From positions 1 to 64,000 of the forward strand of contig NZ_AUBL01000014.1 of assembly GCF_000429225.1 (NCBI RefSeq): a stretch of 64,000 nucleotides of DNA, written 5' to 3'. Positions 44,532 through 53,249 of the stretch are shown here, in pieces. This stretch comes from Actinomyces dentalis DSM 19115. GTDB taxonomy: Bacteria; Actinomycetota; Actinomycetes; Actinomycetales; Actinomycetaceae. Under the pieces are notes generated by a model. That model did not search any database. It saw nothing but the letters and a program-made list of their open reading frames with translations, and was not told the DNA's origin. Numbering within the stretch: the stretch's first letter is position 1; every line of letters starts with the position of its first letter. Position numbers and translations under genes: made by a program.

Positions 44532-45146
44532 TCAGGCGTCGGCCAGGACGTAGTCCGGGGCCGGGGCGAGCCGGTCCCGGGGCGGCGAGAACCAGGGCTC
44601 GTCGTCGGGCCCGGCGTCCTCGGGCGCGTCCGCTCCGGCGCCCGGGGGCGGCGCGCTCCCGGGGCCCTCCGGCGGGGTCCGCGTCCCGGCGCCCTCGGGC
44701 GCGTCCGCCCCGGCGCCCGGGGGCGGCGCGCCCTCCGCCGGGCCGGGGGGCGTGGGGGCGGAGGGCGCCGTGCGGGCGGCGTCGGCGCGCTCGATCTTCA
44801 TGAAGCGGGTCTCCCCGCGGTTCAGGTCGTGACCGCCGGCGGCGACGGTCAGGACATTGGTGATCATCTCGCCGCGCAGCCGCGAGCTCCAGCTCTCCTG
44901 GGTGAAGCGGCCCACGAGGAGGACCGGGTCCCCCTTGCGCAGGCTGCGGGCCAGGTTCTCCGCCAGAGGGCCCCAGGCCTTGGCGGTGAACCAGATGGTC
45001 TCCTCGTCCCGCCAGCCCTCGGAGGTGCGGAAGGTCGGGGTGGTGGCGAGGCGGAAGCGGCAGTAGGCGCGGCCCGAGGGGGCGCGCGAGACGACGGGGG
45101 TCGTGCCCAGGACGCCCTGGACGACGAGCTCGAGCTGACGGGTCAT
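44532..45146 (-). CDS. Single-stranded DNA-binding protein (secondary SSB)
   Basis: A 204-residue SSB-type OB-fold protein. Residues 1-110 contain VVSRAPSGRAYCRFRLATTP and a conserved WFTAKAWGPLAENL segment, as in SSB. The tail contains an internally repeated APPPGAGADAPE module and ends LAPAPDYVLADA, lacking the acidic DDDIPF-like tip of the housekeeping SSB, so interaction with replication partners is doubtful. It may be an SsbB/competence-type paralogue. AGGAG is 8 nt before the ATG. Confidence 0.82.
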   Translation of the reverse strand: MTRQLELVVQGVLGTTPVVSRAPSGRAYCRFRLATTPTFRTSEGWRDEETIWFTAKAWGPLAENLARSLRKGDPVLLVGRFTQESWSSRLRGEMITNVLTVAAGGHDLNRGETRFMKIERADAARTAPSAPTPPGPAEGAPPPGAGADAPEGAGTRTPPEGPGSAPPPGAGADAPEDAGPDDEPWFSPPRDRLAPAPDYVLADA

Positions 45147-45351
45147 GGCGGTGCTCCTTCGCATCGGGTGGCGCCGGCGCGGCGCCGGCACCACCCACCG
45201 TGCCCCGCGCCGCCGCCGCGCGCGAGCGGGGCCCGTCAGGTCTGGGGACGACCCCGCCGCGGCCCGCGCCTGTGGAGCCCGGCGCACCGCGGCCCGGCGC
45301 CGTCGGGCTCCCGCCGGCGCCGGGCCGCGGGCCGACCGCGCACGCCGCGGT

Positions 45352-46884
45352 TCACAGGCCGACCGCGCGCTGAAGGGCGCGGTGGCGCTCCAGGACCTGC
45401 CGGGCGGGCGCGGCCAGTCCGCGCTCGATAATGGACTCCACGCGGGCGCGCACCGCCCCGGCGTAGGTCTCGGCCTCGGCGGCGGCGCGCCGGCGGCGGG
45501 CCGACGCCGCCCACCCGGCCAGGGCGATGCCGACCAGGACCAGGAGCGGGGGCGCCACGAGGCTCCCGCCGGTGGCCAGGGCGGCGCCGCCCAGGCCCAG
45601 GCCGAGGACGACGGCGAGCAGGCCCCCCCACCAGGCCAGGTCGATGGCCGTCGAGCGCGGGGCCGGGAGCGCGACGGAGCCGACGGCCTCCGCCGTCTGC
45701 GCCGCCAGCGCGTCGGCGCCGGCCACGGCGGACTCGATGCTGCGAGCCCAGGCGCGCGGCAGGCCCTGGGTGACGCGCGTGAGCCACCGGGTCCGGGCGG
45801 CCGCCACGGCCGCCCCCGCCGGCGGCTCGGGGCGGGCCAGCGCCCCCGGCAGGGCCCGGGCCAGGCCCGTGCGCACCGAGTCGGCCACGGCCCGCGCGCC
45901 CGAGGCCTGGATGAGGGACTCGACGACCTCGCCCAGCGGCTCCCTCTCCACCACGATCTCGCCCACCGCCGCCGTGGGCCGCAGCCTCAGGGCGATCGCG
46001 TCGAGCTCGGCCGAGGCGGTGCGGGCCGCGTTGGACTCCCGTGAGACCCGGTCGACGAGTATGCGCCGCACGGCGTCGAGGTTGTCCCCCCGCACCGCCG
46101 AGACCGGCAGGACGGTGACCCCGGCCAGGCCGTCGGCCACGAGGAGGTTGCCCACGTCCTCCAGCAGGCGGTCCCGGCCCCCCACGGGCAGGGTGTCGAT
46201 CTGGTTGACCAGGACGAGCATGTCCTCCTGGCGCGCGCCCAGCCCGCGCAGGTAGCCGTCGTGAAGCGCCGAGTCGGCGTACTTCTGCGGATCCAGGACC
46301 CACACGAGAACGTCGGTCAGCGGCACGAGGCGGTCCACCTGGAGGGCGTGCGCGGTGGTGACCGAGTCGTAGTCGGGCACGTCGAGCAGGACCAGCCCGG
46401 CCAGCTCGTCCTGGTCGTCGGCGTCGAGGAGGGACTCGCGGCGAATGCGGCGCGAGGGGTCGACGCCCAGGAAGGTCAGCAGGGCGTTGGCGTCGTCGCC
46501 CCAGGAGCAGGCGGCGGCCCGGGAGGTGGTGGGGCGGCGGGCGCCGACGTCGGCGAACTGCAGCTTGGTCAGGGCGTTGAACAGCGAGGACTTGCCGCTG
46601 CCGGTGCCGCCGAAGAGGGCGACGACCGTGTGGTCCACGCCCAGGGCGAGGCGCTCGGCCACCGCGTCCAGGCTCTTGCGGGCGGGCATCCCCAGGGCCG
46701 CGGGCACCTCCGTGGGGCAGGAGTCGAGGGCGGCGCGCAGGGCGTTGAGGCGCTCGTCGAGGACGACGGCGGGGCCGGCCACCGGCACCGGGGCGGGTCC
46801 CGGCGCGGGGGCGCCCCGGCCGGCGGTCGGGACGGTCGGGCTGGGCGCGCGTCGGCTGCGACGGCGGAGTGCGGACTCGGTCAT
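45352..46884 (-). CDS. Dynamin-like GTPase with membrane anchor (second of pair)
   Basis: A 510-residue P-loop GTPase: G1 GGTGSGKSS (92-100), G3 DVPDYDS and G4 NQID. The region near 400-445 (WWGGLLAVVLGLGLGG and the following LVAPPLLVLVGIALAGW) predicts two transmembrane helices, like a membrane paddle. The N-terminal 40 residues are Pro/Arg-rich. Its ATG overlaps the stop of the preceding GTPase (ATGA), so the two are coproduced and may form a heteromeric membrane-remodelling complex; that is inference. Confidence 0.82.
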   Translation of the reverse strand: MTESALRRRSRRAPSPTVPTAGRGAPAPGPAPVPVAGPAVVLDERLNALRAALDSCPTEVPAALGMPARKSLDAVAERLALGVDHTVVALFGGTGSGKSSLFNALTKLQFADVGARRPTTSRAAACSWGDDANALLTFLGVDPSRRIRRESLLDADDQDELAGLVLLDVPDYDSVTTAHALQVDRLVPLTDVLVWVLDPQKYADSALHDGYLRGLGARQEDMLVLVNQIDTLPVGGRDRLLEDVGNLLVADGLAGVTVLPVSAVRGDNLDAVRRILVDRVSRESNAARTASAELDAIALRLRPTAAVGEIVVEREPLGEVVESLIQASGARAVADSVRTGLARALPGALARPEPPAGAAVAAARTRWLTRVTQGLPRAWARSIESAVAGADALAAQTAEAVGSVALPAPRSTAIDLAWWGGLLAVVLGLGLGGAALATGGSLVAPPLLVLVGIALAGWAASARRRRAAAEAETYAGAVRARVESIIERGLAAPARQVLERHRALQRAVGL

Positions 46885-48497
46885 GCTGCGGCTCCGGGGT
46901 GGACGAGTGGGACGAGCTCGCCGGCGCGCAGTCTGAGCGCGGCGGCGAGGGCTGGATCGGGGACCAGGCGCAGGGCGGCGCCCGCGGGCACGGCGGCGTG
47001 CAGGGCGCCGGTCAGGACGGTGATGAGCGCGGAGCGGGCGGCGGACACCGGCTCCGTCAGGCCGAGGCGGCGCGCGGAGTCGGCGGCCCCCTCGACCCCG
47101 CACGAGGCGGCTATGACCAGGTCGGCCGCACCCCGGGGCTCCAGCCCCCTGATGCCCTTGGACCCGCCGGGGGCGGACGGGGGGTCGGCGCGCACGCGGC
47201 CGATCCACTCGTCGACGACCGCCTCGGCGCCGGGGCCGGCGCCGAGCACCCCGTCGACCCTGTCGGCCACGCCCGCCTCCTCCCACACCAGGCGCGCCTG
47301 CGCCACGACCGAGGACAGGGCGGCGGACAGCCGGAGGACCAGCGCCTCGCGCAGCTCGACGACCACCTCCTCCAGCGCCCGGCCCCGCGCGGCGGCGGCG
47401 CGGCCGAACAGGCCCCGGCGCAGGCGCCCGCCCTGGGCGAGGGAGGCCAGTGCGCCCCCGGTCGAGGCGTGGGAGACCCAGCGCGTGGCGGGCGCGCCGT
47501 CGCCGGCCACGCCGCGGGCGACGTCGTCGCGCAGGGCGGCCAGGGGCTCGGTCAGGAGGGCCTGGCCGGCCCTCTCCAGGCGGCGGCCCGCGTCGTCCTG
47601 GGCGTCGACGGCGTCGGCCAGACGGTTCAGGTCCGAGCGCAGCCCCGGCCACAGGCTCCGGTCGGTGCGGCGCATGAGGCCCGCGGCGCGGTGGCGGCCG
47701 GCCAGCAGGGAGAGCCAGTCGCGCAGCTCGACGACGGAGGACGCCGGCAGCAGGCCCTCGTGGGGTCCGGCGTCGGGGACGACGAAGAAGGGCGACTCGG
47801 CCAGGCCCAGCCCCTCCAGGCGGGTCACCAGGTCGCGGCGGACCACCGACAGGATCCTGGCGGGGACGCGGTTGAGGACGACGGCGATCGGGGTGTTGCG
47901 CCGGGCGGCCTCCTCCAGGGTCGACCACGGCGTCTGGTCGCCGTAGCGGGCGGCGGTGGTCACGAACAGCCACAGGTCGGTGGCCTCCAGCAGGCGCACG
48001 GCGAGGGTGCGGTTGGCCTCGTGGACGGAGTCGAGGTCCGAGGCGTCGACCAGGGCCAGTCCGGCGGGGACGACGTCGGACACGACGGTCAGGCTCACCT
48101 CGGAGACCGGATGATCGGCGAGGACCTCGGCGTCCTCGGGGTTGACGACGAGCACGGGCGTGCGGGTCGTGGGGCGCAGGACCCCGGCGTCGGAGACCTC
48201 GCGCCCGAGCACGGAGTTGACCAGGGTGGACTTGCCCGCGCCGGTCGAGCCGCCGACGACGACGATCGCCGGGACGTCGGCGTCGGCGAGCCGGGGCAGC
48301 ACGTGGTCGCGGACCTGCCCGATGAGGCTCGAGCGCAGGCGGCGGGCCTCATCGATGCCCTCGACGGTCAGGGGCAGCTCGAGGCGCTCCAGGTCCCCGA
48401 CGGTGTCGGTCAGGACGTCGATGAGACGGCCGCGACTGAGCGCGGAGACGGGCACGTCATCGCCGGGCGCGGGCGGCGGGGACGGAGAGGGGGCCAT
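46881..48497 (-). CDS. Dynamin-like GTPase (first of pair)
   Basis: A 538-residue large GTPase. G1 GGSTGAGKST begins at residue 82, G3 is LVDASDLDSV and G4 VVLNRVP (weaker than NKxD). Long helical regions follow, without a clear transmembrane segment. ATG at 48497 is supported by a TAAGGT -10 box 7 nt upstream (leaderless); an earlier in-frame ATG (48533) lies before that box. It overlaps the partner gene by 4 nt. Confidence 0.8.
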   Translation of the reverse strand: MAPSPSPPPAPGDDVPVSALSRGRLIDVLTDTVGDLERLELPLTVEGIDEARRLRSSLIGQVRDHVLPRLADADVPAIVVVGGSTGAGKSTLVNSVLGREVSDAGVLRPTTRTPVLVVNPEDAEVLADHPVSEVSLTVVSDVVPAGLALVDASDLDSVHEANRTLAVRLLEATDLWLFVTTAARYGDQTPWSTLEEAARRNTPIAVVLNRVPARILSVVRRDLVTRLEGLGLAESPFFVVPDAGPHEGLLPASSVVELRDWLSLLAGRHRAAGLMRRTDRSLWPGLRSDLNRLADAVDAQDDAGRRLERAGQALLTEPLAALRDDVARGVAGDGAPATRWVSHASTGGALASLAQGGRLRRGLFGRAAAARGRALEEVVVELREALVLRLSAALSSVVAQARLVWEEAGVADRVDGVLGAGPGAEAVVDEWIGRVRADPPSAPGGSKGIRGLEPRGAADLVIAASCGVEGAADSARRLGLTEPVSAARSALITVLTGALHAAVPAGAALRLVPDPALAAALRLRAGELVPLVHPGAAA

Positions 48498-48574
48498 GGG
48501 TCCAACCTTAGGGGCGCAATGCGACCGAATCACGTATTGACGTCGCTACGATTCAGCGGTATTGGGGCCACCGG

Positions 48575-48647
48575 TGCCCCCGGCCGGACTCGAACCGGCA
48601 ACCTGCGGATTAGAAGGCCGATGCTCTATCCATTGAGCTACGGAGGC
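48575..48647 (-). tRNA. tRNA-Arg (UCU)
   Basis: Acceptor GCCTCCG pairs with CGGGGGC; the anticodon loop CTTCTAA gives UCU (48612-48614), and the T arm GGTTCGAGTCC is standard. The discriminator A is followed by CCG, so CCA is not encoded. AGA is rare in such a GC-rich genome. Confidence 0.96.
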
Positions 48648-48832
48648 GCACGGCCGCCGGGCGGCGGCCGTGGGGGCACGATACCAACACCGGAGCGGGG
48701 GCCGGACGCGGGCGCACGGATCGCGCTCCCCATCGTCCGATCGGCCGGCGGCTGACCGCGACGCCCCGACCCCGGTATCGTGACCGCCGGAATCCCCGTG
48801 GCCGATCGCCGCCCGTCACAGGAAGGACCGCC

Positions 48833-51553
48833 GTGACCCCCATCGCGCTCGCCGTACGATCCGGCAACGCCCCCGCCGACCAGCCCCCCCGCGTCTTCAC
48901 CCAGGAGTTCACGGTGGGCCGCCACCCCAGCTCGGGGATCGTGGTGGCGAACTCCTCGATAGTCTCGGGCACCCACCTGCGGGTCGTGCCGACGCCGCAG
49001 GGCTGGCAGATCCATCTCGTCTCGCGCACCAACGGCATGCTGGTCGACGGCGCCCCGAACCGCGGGCCCGTGCTGGTCGCGCGCCCGGTGCGGGTGCAGC
49101 TGTCCAACGCCTCCGGGCCGACGTTCCTCTTCATCCCGCAGCCGGCGGGCCCCGCCGCCACTGCGCCGGGCGCCCCCGCCGGCGCGGCCGGCGCGGCGGG
49201 GCGGCCCCCGGCCGGACCGGGCCCGGTCCGGCCTCCGGCCGGGGCCGCCCCGCCGTCCGCGCCCTCCGCCGCCGGGAGGACTGCGCCGTGGGGTCCGGGC
49301 GCCGGCCCGGCGCCGATGCAGCCCCCGCCCACGGGCCCGGCGCCGGCGCAGCCCTCGCCCGCCGAGCCGCTGTCCGGGCGCACGATGGTGGTGCGCGCCG
49401 GTCAGACCTCGGCGCCCTCGGCCGCCTCCGGCCCCGGGTCGCCCGAGGATCTCCTCGACCCGACGGCGCCCGTGGGCCAGCGCCGCACGATCTCCGGGGT
49501 GCGCCTGACCCGCTCGGGGACGATCGGCCGCTACCCCGACAACGCCCTGGTCATCGCCGACCCCGCCGTGTCGGGCCACCACGCCCGCGTCGAGATGACC
49601 CCGCAGGGCCTGGTCGTCGTCGACAACAATTCCACCAACGGCATCTACGTGGGCGGGCAGCGCGTGCCCCACGTCCTGGTGACCAAGCCCACCGTCATCG
49701 GCATGGGCGGGCACTTCGTCGAGGTCAGCCCCGACGGGCTGCTCAAGCTCCAGGAGCGCGGCGGCGAGCTGGTGGCCCGGGACCTGACCTTCTCCGTCAA
49801 CGACGGCCGGCTCACCCTCCTGGACGGCATCTCCTTCGCCCTGCCCGGCAACGAGCTCCTGGCCGTCGTCGGCCCCTCCGGAGCCGGCAAGTCCACCCTG
49901 CTCAAGGCCCTGACCGGTGAGCAGAAGGCCCAGAAGGGCCAGGTCCTCTTCAACGGCATCGACGTGTACGACCACTACGACGTCATGCGCAACAGGATCG
50001 GCGTCGTCCCCCAGAACGACGTCATCCACGCCGACCTCACCGTGCGCCAGACCCTCCAGTACGCCGCCGAGCTGCGCTTCGTCAAGGACGTGTCCAAGAA
50101 GGAGCGGACCGAGCGCATCGCCGAGGTCCTGGCGGACCTGGACCTGACCGAGCACGTGGACAAGAACGTCAAGAAGCTCTCGGGCGGGCAGCGCAAGCGC
50201 GTGTCCACCGCCATCGAGCTGCTGACCAAGCCCGGCCTGCTGTTCCTCGACGAGCCCACCTCCGGCCTGGACCCCCAGCTCGACCGCGACGTCATGGAAC
50301 TGCTGGCCAGGCTCGCCCACGGCATGCGCGGCTCGGACTCGGGACGCACGGTCATGGTGGTCACCCACAATGAGAACCACATCGACCGGGCCGACAAGGT
50401 CCTCATCCTCGCCGCCGGCGGCAAGCCCGTGTACTTCGGGCCGCCGCGCGACGTCATCCCCTACTTCGAGCAGCGCCTGGCGGAGATCTACCAGGGCGGG
50501 CGCCTCATCACCCGGGCGCCCCAGGGCGGATTCGCCGACCCCACCGAGATCACCGGCTTCGCCGACGTCTACGCCCTCATCCGCAACCACACCGCCGAGC
50601 TGCGCCAGGTCCTGGAGCACACCGTGCCGAGCACGCGCCGCTCGGGCGGGCAGAAGGTGCGCTCCTCGACGGCGGACCTGGACCAGAACCGCAAGCCCCA
50701 GCAGTCGGGGGTGCGGCAGGTGTCGACTCTCGTGCGCCGGCACTTCAGGCTCATCCTGGCCAATCCGCCCAACCTGATCTTCATGCTCGTGCTGCCCCTC
50801 ATCATGGGCGTGCTCACCAAGGCCATCGAGGGCAAGTGGGGCTTCTCCCTCCCCGACTACGCCATGCCCGACTGGAAGCCCACGCCGGAGAATCCCCACC
50901 CGACGTACTCCACGCAGGCGCTCACCCTGCTCATCATCCTCGTCACCGGCGCGGCCTTCGCCGGAATGTCGGCGACCATCCGCGAGCTGGTCGACGAGCG
51001 CGACATCTTCCTGCGGGAGAAGGCGGTGGGGCTGCGCAGCGGGTCCTACCTGATGGCCAAGACCATTGTGCTGGCGGTGCTGGTGACCGTGCAGTCCAGC
51101 CTCATGGTGGGGGTGGCCCTGACCCTCAACGACGGGCCGACGGACGCGGTGCTGCTGGGCGATCCGGCCCTGGAGCTGACCTTCTGCTGCTGGGCGACGG
51201 CCTTCACCTGCGGTCTGCTGGGCCTGGCCGTGTCCGCCTACGTGTCCTCCTCCGAGCAGGTCATGCCGGTGCTGGTGGTCACGATCATGGGCCAGCTCGT
51301 GCTGGCCGGCGGCGTCATCCCGGTGGCCGGGCGCAAGATCTTCGAGCAGCTGTCCTGGTTCATGCCGGCCCGCTGGGGCTACGCGCTGGCCGCCTCGACG
51401 CTCGACATGAACAAGATCGTCCCCTACCGCGAGGACGCGCTGTGGGCCCACACCACCGGGCAGTGGCTGTGGGACCTGGCCCTGCTCATGATCCTGGGCG
51501 CGACGTGCCTGCTGGTGTGCTTCATCGGCCTGAGCCGCCGCGGACGGCGCTAA
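48833..51553 (+). CDS. ABC transporter with two FHA domains (Rv1747-like)
   Basis: A 906-residue single-chain exporter half. FHA1 (about 25-95; GRHPSSGIVVANSS) and FHA2 (about 218-300; IGRYPDNALVIADP, NSTNGIYVGG) should bind phosphothreonine, implying Ser/Thr-kinase control. A Pro/Ala-rich linker separates them. The ATPase follows with GPSGAGKST at 347-355, LSGGQRKRVSTAIEL and FLDEPTSGLDP, then an ABC-2 permease with six helices (about 640-905). Rv1747 of M. tuberculosis has this architecture. GTG at 48833 has GGAAGGA upstream. The substrate is not evident. Confidence 0.95.
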   Translation: MTPIALAVRSGNAPADQPPRVFTQEFTVGRHPSSGIVVANSSIVSGTHLRVVPTPQGWQIHLVSRTNGMLVDGAPNRGPVLVARPVRVQLSNASGPTFLFIPQPAGPAATAPGAPAGAAGAAGRPPAGPGPVRPPAGAAPPSAPSAAGRTAPWGPGAGPAPMQPPPTGPAPAQPSPAEPLSGRTMVVRAGQTSAPSAASGPGSPEDLLDPTAPVGQRRTISGVRLTRSGTIGRYPDNALVIADPAVSGHHARVEMTPQGLVVVDNNSTNGIYVGGQRVPHVLVTKPTVIGMGGHFVEVSPDGLLKLQERGGELVARDLTFSVNDGRLTLLDGISFALPGNELLAVVGPSGAGKSTLLKALTGEQKAQKGQVLFNGIDVYDHYDVMRNRIGVVPQNDVIHADLTVRQTLQYAAELRFVKDVSKKERTERIAEVLADLDLTEHVDKNVKKLSGGQRKRVSTAIELLTKPGLLFLDEPTSGLDPQLDRDVMELLARLAHGMRGSDSGRTVMVVTHNENHIDRADKVLILAAGGKPVYFGPPRDVIPYFEQRLAEIYQGGRLITRAPQGGFADPTEITGFADVYALIRNHTAELRQVLEHTVPSTRRSGGQKVRSSTADLDQNRKPQQSGVRQVSTLVRRHFRLILANPPNLIFMLVLPLIMGVLTKAIEGKWGFSLPDYAMPDWKPTPENPHPTYSTQALTLLIILVTGAAFAGMSATIRELVDERDIFLREKAVGLRSGSYLMAKTIVLAVLVTVQSSLMVGVALTLNDGPTDAVLLGDPALELTFCCWATAFTCGLLGLAVSAYVSSSEQVMPVLVVTIMGQLVLAGGVIPVAGRKIFEQLSWFMPARWGYALAASTLDMNKIVPYREDALWAHTTGQWLWDLALLMILGATCLLVCFIGLSRRGRR

Positions 51554-51649
51554 GACCGCCCCCGCGCCGGGCCGCCCGCGGCCCCCGCCGGGAACGGCCG
51601 GGCGCCCCCTCGCGCCGCGCCCGCGGCGCCCGGGGATAGACTCCCGCCC

Positions 51650-52408
51650 GTGAGCAAGCAGATGACGACCTCCGACCCCCTGGTGTGGATCGACTGCGAG
51701 ATGACCGGCCTGGACCTGAGCGCCGACGCGCTCATCGAGGTCGCCGTCGTGGTCACCGACTACGAGCTGCGCCCGCTGGGCGAGGGCGTCGACGTGCTCA
51801 TCAGGCCGCCGGCGGCGGCGCTGGAGCGCATGAGCGACTTCGTGCGCGAGATGCACACCGCCTCGGGGCTGCTCGACGAGCTCGCCGACGGCCTGTCCAT
51901 GCCGCAGGCCCAGAAGGCCGTCCTGGACCACGTGCGATCCCTCGTGCCCGACCCCGGCGTCGCCCAGCTGGCGGGCAACTCGGTGGGCACCGACAAGGCC
52001 TTCCTCGCCCGGGACATGCCCGAGCTCATCGACCACCTGCACTACCGGATCGTGGACGTGTCCTCCCTCAAAGAGCTGGCCAAGCGCTGGTACCCGCGCG
52101 CCTACTTCCAGTCCCCGGACAAGCGCGGCGGGCACCGCGCCCTGGCCGACATCCTGGAGTCCATCGACGAGCTGCGCTACTACCGGGCCGTGCTCTTCCC
52201 CGCCGGGGAGGGGCCGACGTCGGAGGAGTGCCGGGCCGCGGCGGAGGAGATCGCCGCCCACCCCACGGGTGCCCTCCTCCCGGGAACCGGGCGCTCGGAC
52301 CCGCAGGCGGGGCCCGACGAGGACGCAGGCCGCAGGCCGATTCCGCCGCGCGCCGGCGCCGGAGGGCGTCCCGGTCCCGGCGCCGGCGCGGGGCCGTCCG
52401 GCGCGTGA
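51650..52408 (+). CDS. orn: Oligoribonuclease
   Basis: 3'-5' exonuclease degrading 2-5-nt RNAs (and pGpG). The 252-residue protein has the DEDDh residues: D15 and E17 in WIDCEMTGLD, the central NSVGTDKAFLARDMP Asp and the final HRALADILESI. The last 60 residues beyond the normal end are a low-complexity Gly/Pro/Arg extension. GTG at 51650 is supported by a TAGACT box 7 nt upstream (leaderless). tRNA-His follows directly. Confidence 0.96.
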   Translation: MSKQMTTSDPLVWIDCEMTGLDLSADALIEVAVVVTDYELRPLGEGVDVLIRPPAAALERMSDFVREMHTASGLLDELADGLSMPQAQKAVLDHVRSLVPDPGVAQLAGNSVGTDKAFLARDMPELIDHLHYRIVDVSSLKELAKRWYPRAYFQSPDKRGGHRALADILESIDELRYYRAVLFPAGEGPTSEECRAAAEEIAAHPTGALLPGTGRSDPQAGPDEDAGRRPIPPRAGAGGRPGPGAGAGPSGA

Positions 52409-52466
52409 CGCAGTGCACGGCGCACGGGTTGGCCCGACCGCCGCGAAGCCGATAAAGTACCGGCTT

Positions 52467-52543
52467 GGTGGCTGTAGCTCAGCAGGCAGAGCGCTTGGGT
52501 GTGGTCCAAGAGGTCGCGGGTTCAAGCCCCGTCAGCCACCCCA
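52467..52543 (+). tRNA. tRNA-His (GUG)
   Basis: G-1 precedes the acceptor GTGGCTG/CAGCCAC; stem CTTGG/CCAAG holds the loop GTGTGGT with anticodon GUG. The discriminator is C, and CCA is encoded (52541-52543). Confidence 0.96.
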
Positions 52544-52720
52544 CGCGCAATGGCCAGGATGCCGACGGGCAAACCGGCCTCCCAACCGCGCTATCACCCG
52601 GAGTCCACTCGACGGCGCCGACTCCTGCTCCGCGCCCCGGTCGGTCAGACGACTCGATCGGCACCGGCGCATCGGCGGGTTCTCCCCCTGGACCGTCGGC
52701 ATCAGCGCCCGGCCCGGCCG

Positions 52721-53194
52721 TCACCGGCCCTCGGGCGCGGCCGGCGCACCCGCCGGGCGGGCGATGAGCTCAAGCTGGGCGCGCAGGGCCGCTCCCCCGT
52801 CCTGCGTGCCGGCGCAGAGCGCCTCGTCGTAGCGTCGCGCCCGCTCGTGGCGGCGCCGCAGCCACCGACGGCCGTCGTCCGTGACGTCCAGGATCCTGCG
52901 CCTGCGGTCCGCCGCATCGACGCTCCGGCGCAGCGCCCCCTCGGCCTCGAGCGCCTGGAGGACCGTCACCAGGTCGCTCGGGTCGATCCCCATGGCGGTG
53001 GCGAGCTCGATCTGGGAGCAGGGGCCGAGGTGCTCCACCCAGCACAGGGTCGCGTAGTGCGCGAAGCGCAGCGGCTCCCGGCCGAACTCGTCGTGGGCCA
53101 GGCGCGCGGAGACGCGGAGGGCGCGCGTGAGCAGGTACGCGGTGCTGTCCGCCAGCGGGGGCGGAAGGCCTCGATCGTCGCGGGCGTCTCCCAT
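52721..53194 (-). CDS. MarR-family transcriptional regulator
   Basis: A 157-residue winged-helix protein: LRFAHYATLCWVEHLGPCSQ, recognition helix IDPSDLVTVLQALEAEGAL and wing VDAADRRRRILDVT. Dimerisation helices flank it. It is divergent from the alpha/beta hydrolase with only 55 nt between starts and probably represses it and itself. A TAGACT -10 box 6 nt before the ATG suggests a leaderless mRNA. Confidence 0.92.
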   Translation of the reverse strand: MGDARDDRGLPPPLADSTAYLLTRALRVSARLAHDEFGREPLRFAHYATLCWVEHLGPCSQIELATAMGIDPSDLVTVLQALEAEGALRRSVDAADRRRRILDVTDDGRRWLRRRHERARRYDEALCAGTQDGGAALRAQLELIARPAGAPAAPEGR

Positions 53195-53200
53195 GGAGGG

Positions 53201-53247
53201 AGTCTATCGGGACTTGCGGGGCGCGAACAATTCGTGGGACAGTCCCA
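53201..53247. promoter_or_regulatory. Divergent marR/hydrolase promoters with 13-bp palindrome
   Basis: For marR: TTGTTC (53225-53230), 18-nt spacer, TAGACT (53201-53206). For the hydrolase: TTGCGG (53214-53219), 18-nt spacer, GACAGT (53238-53243), 6 nt before its ATG. The palindrome TGGGACAGTCCCA (53235-53247) covers the hydrolase -10 and is a candidate MarR operator. Confidence 0.55.
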
Positions 53248-53249
53248 TC

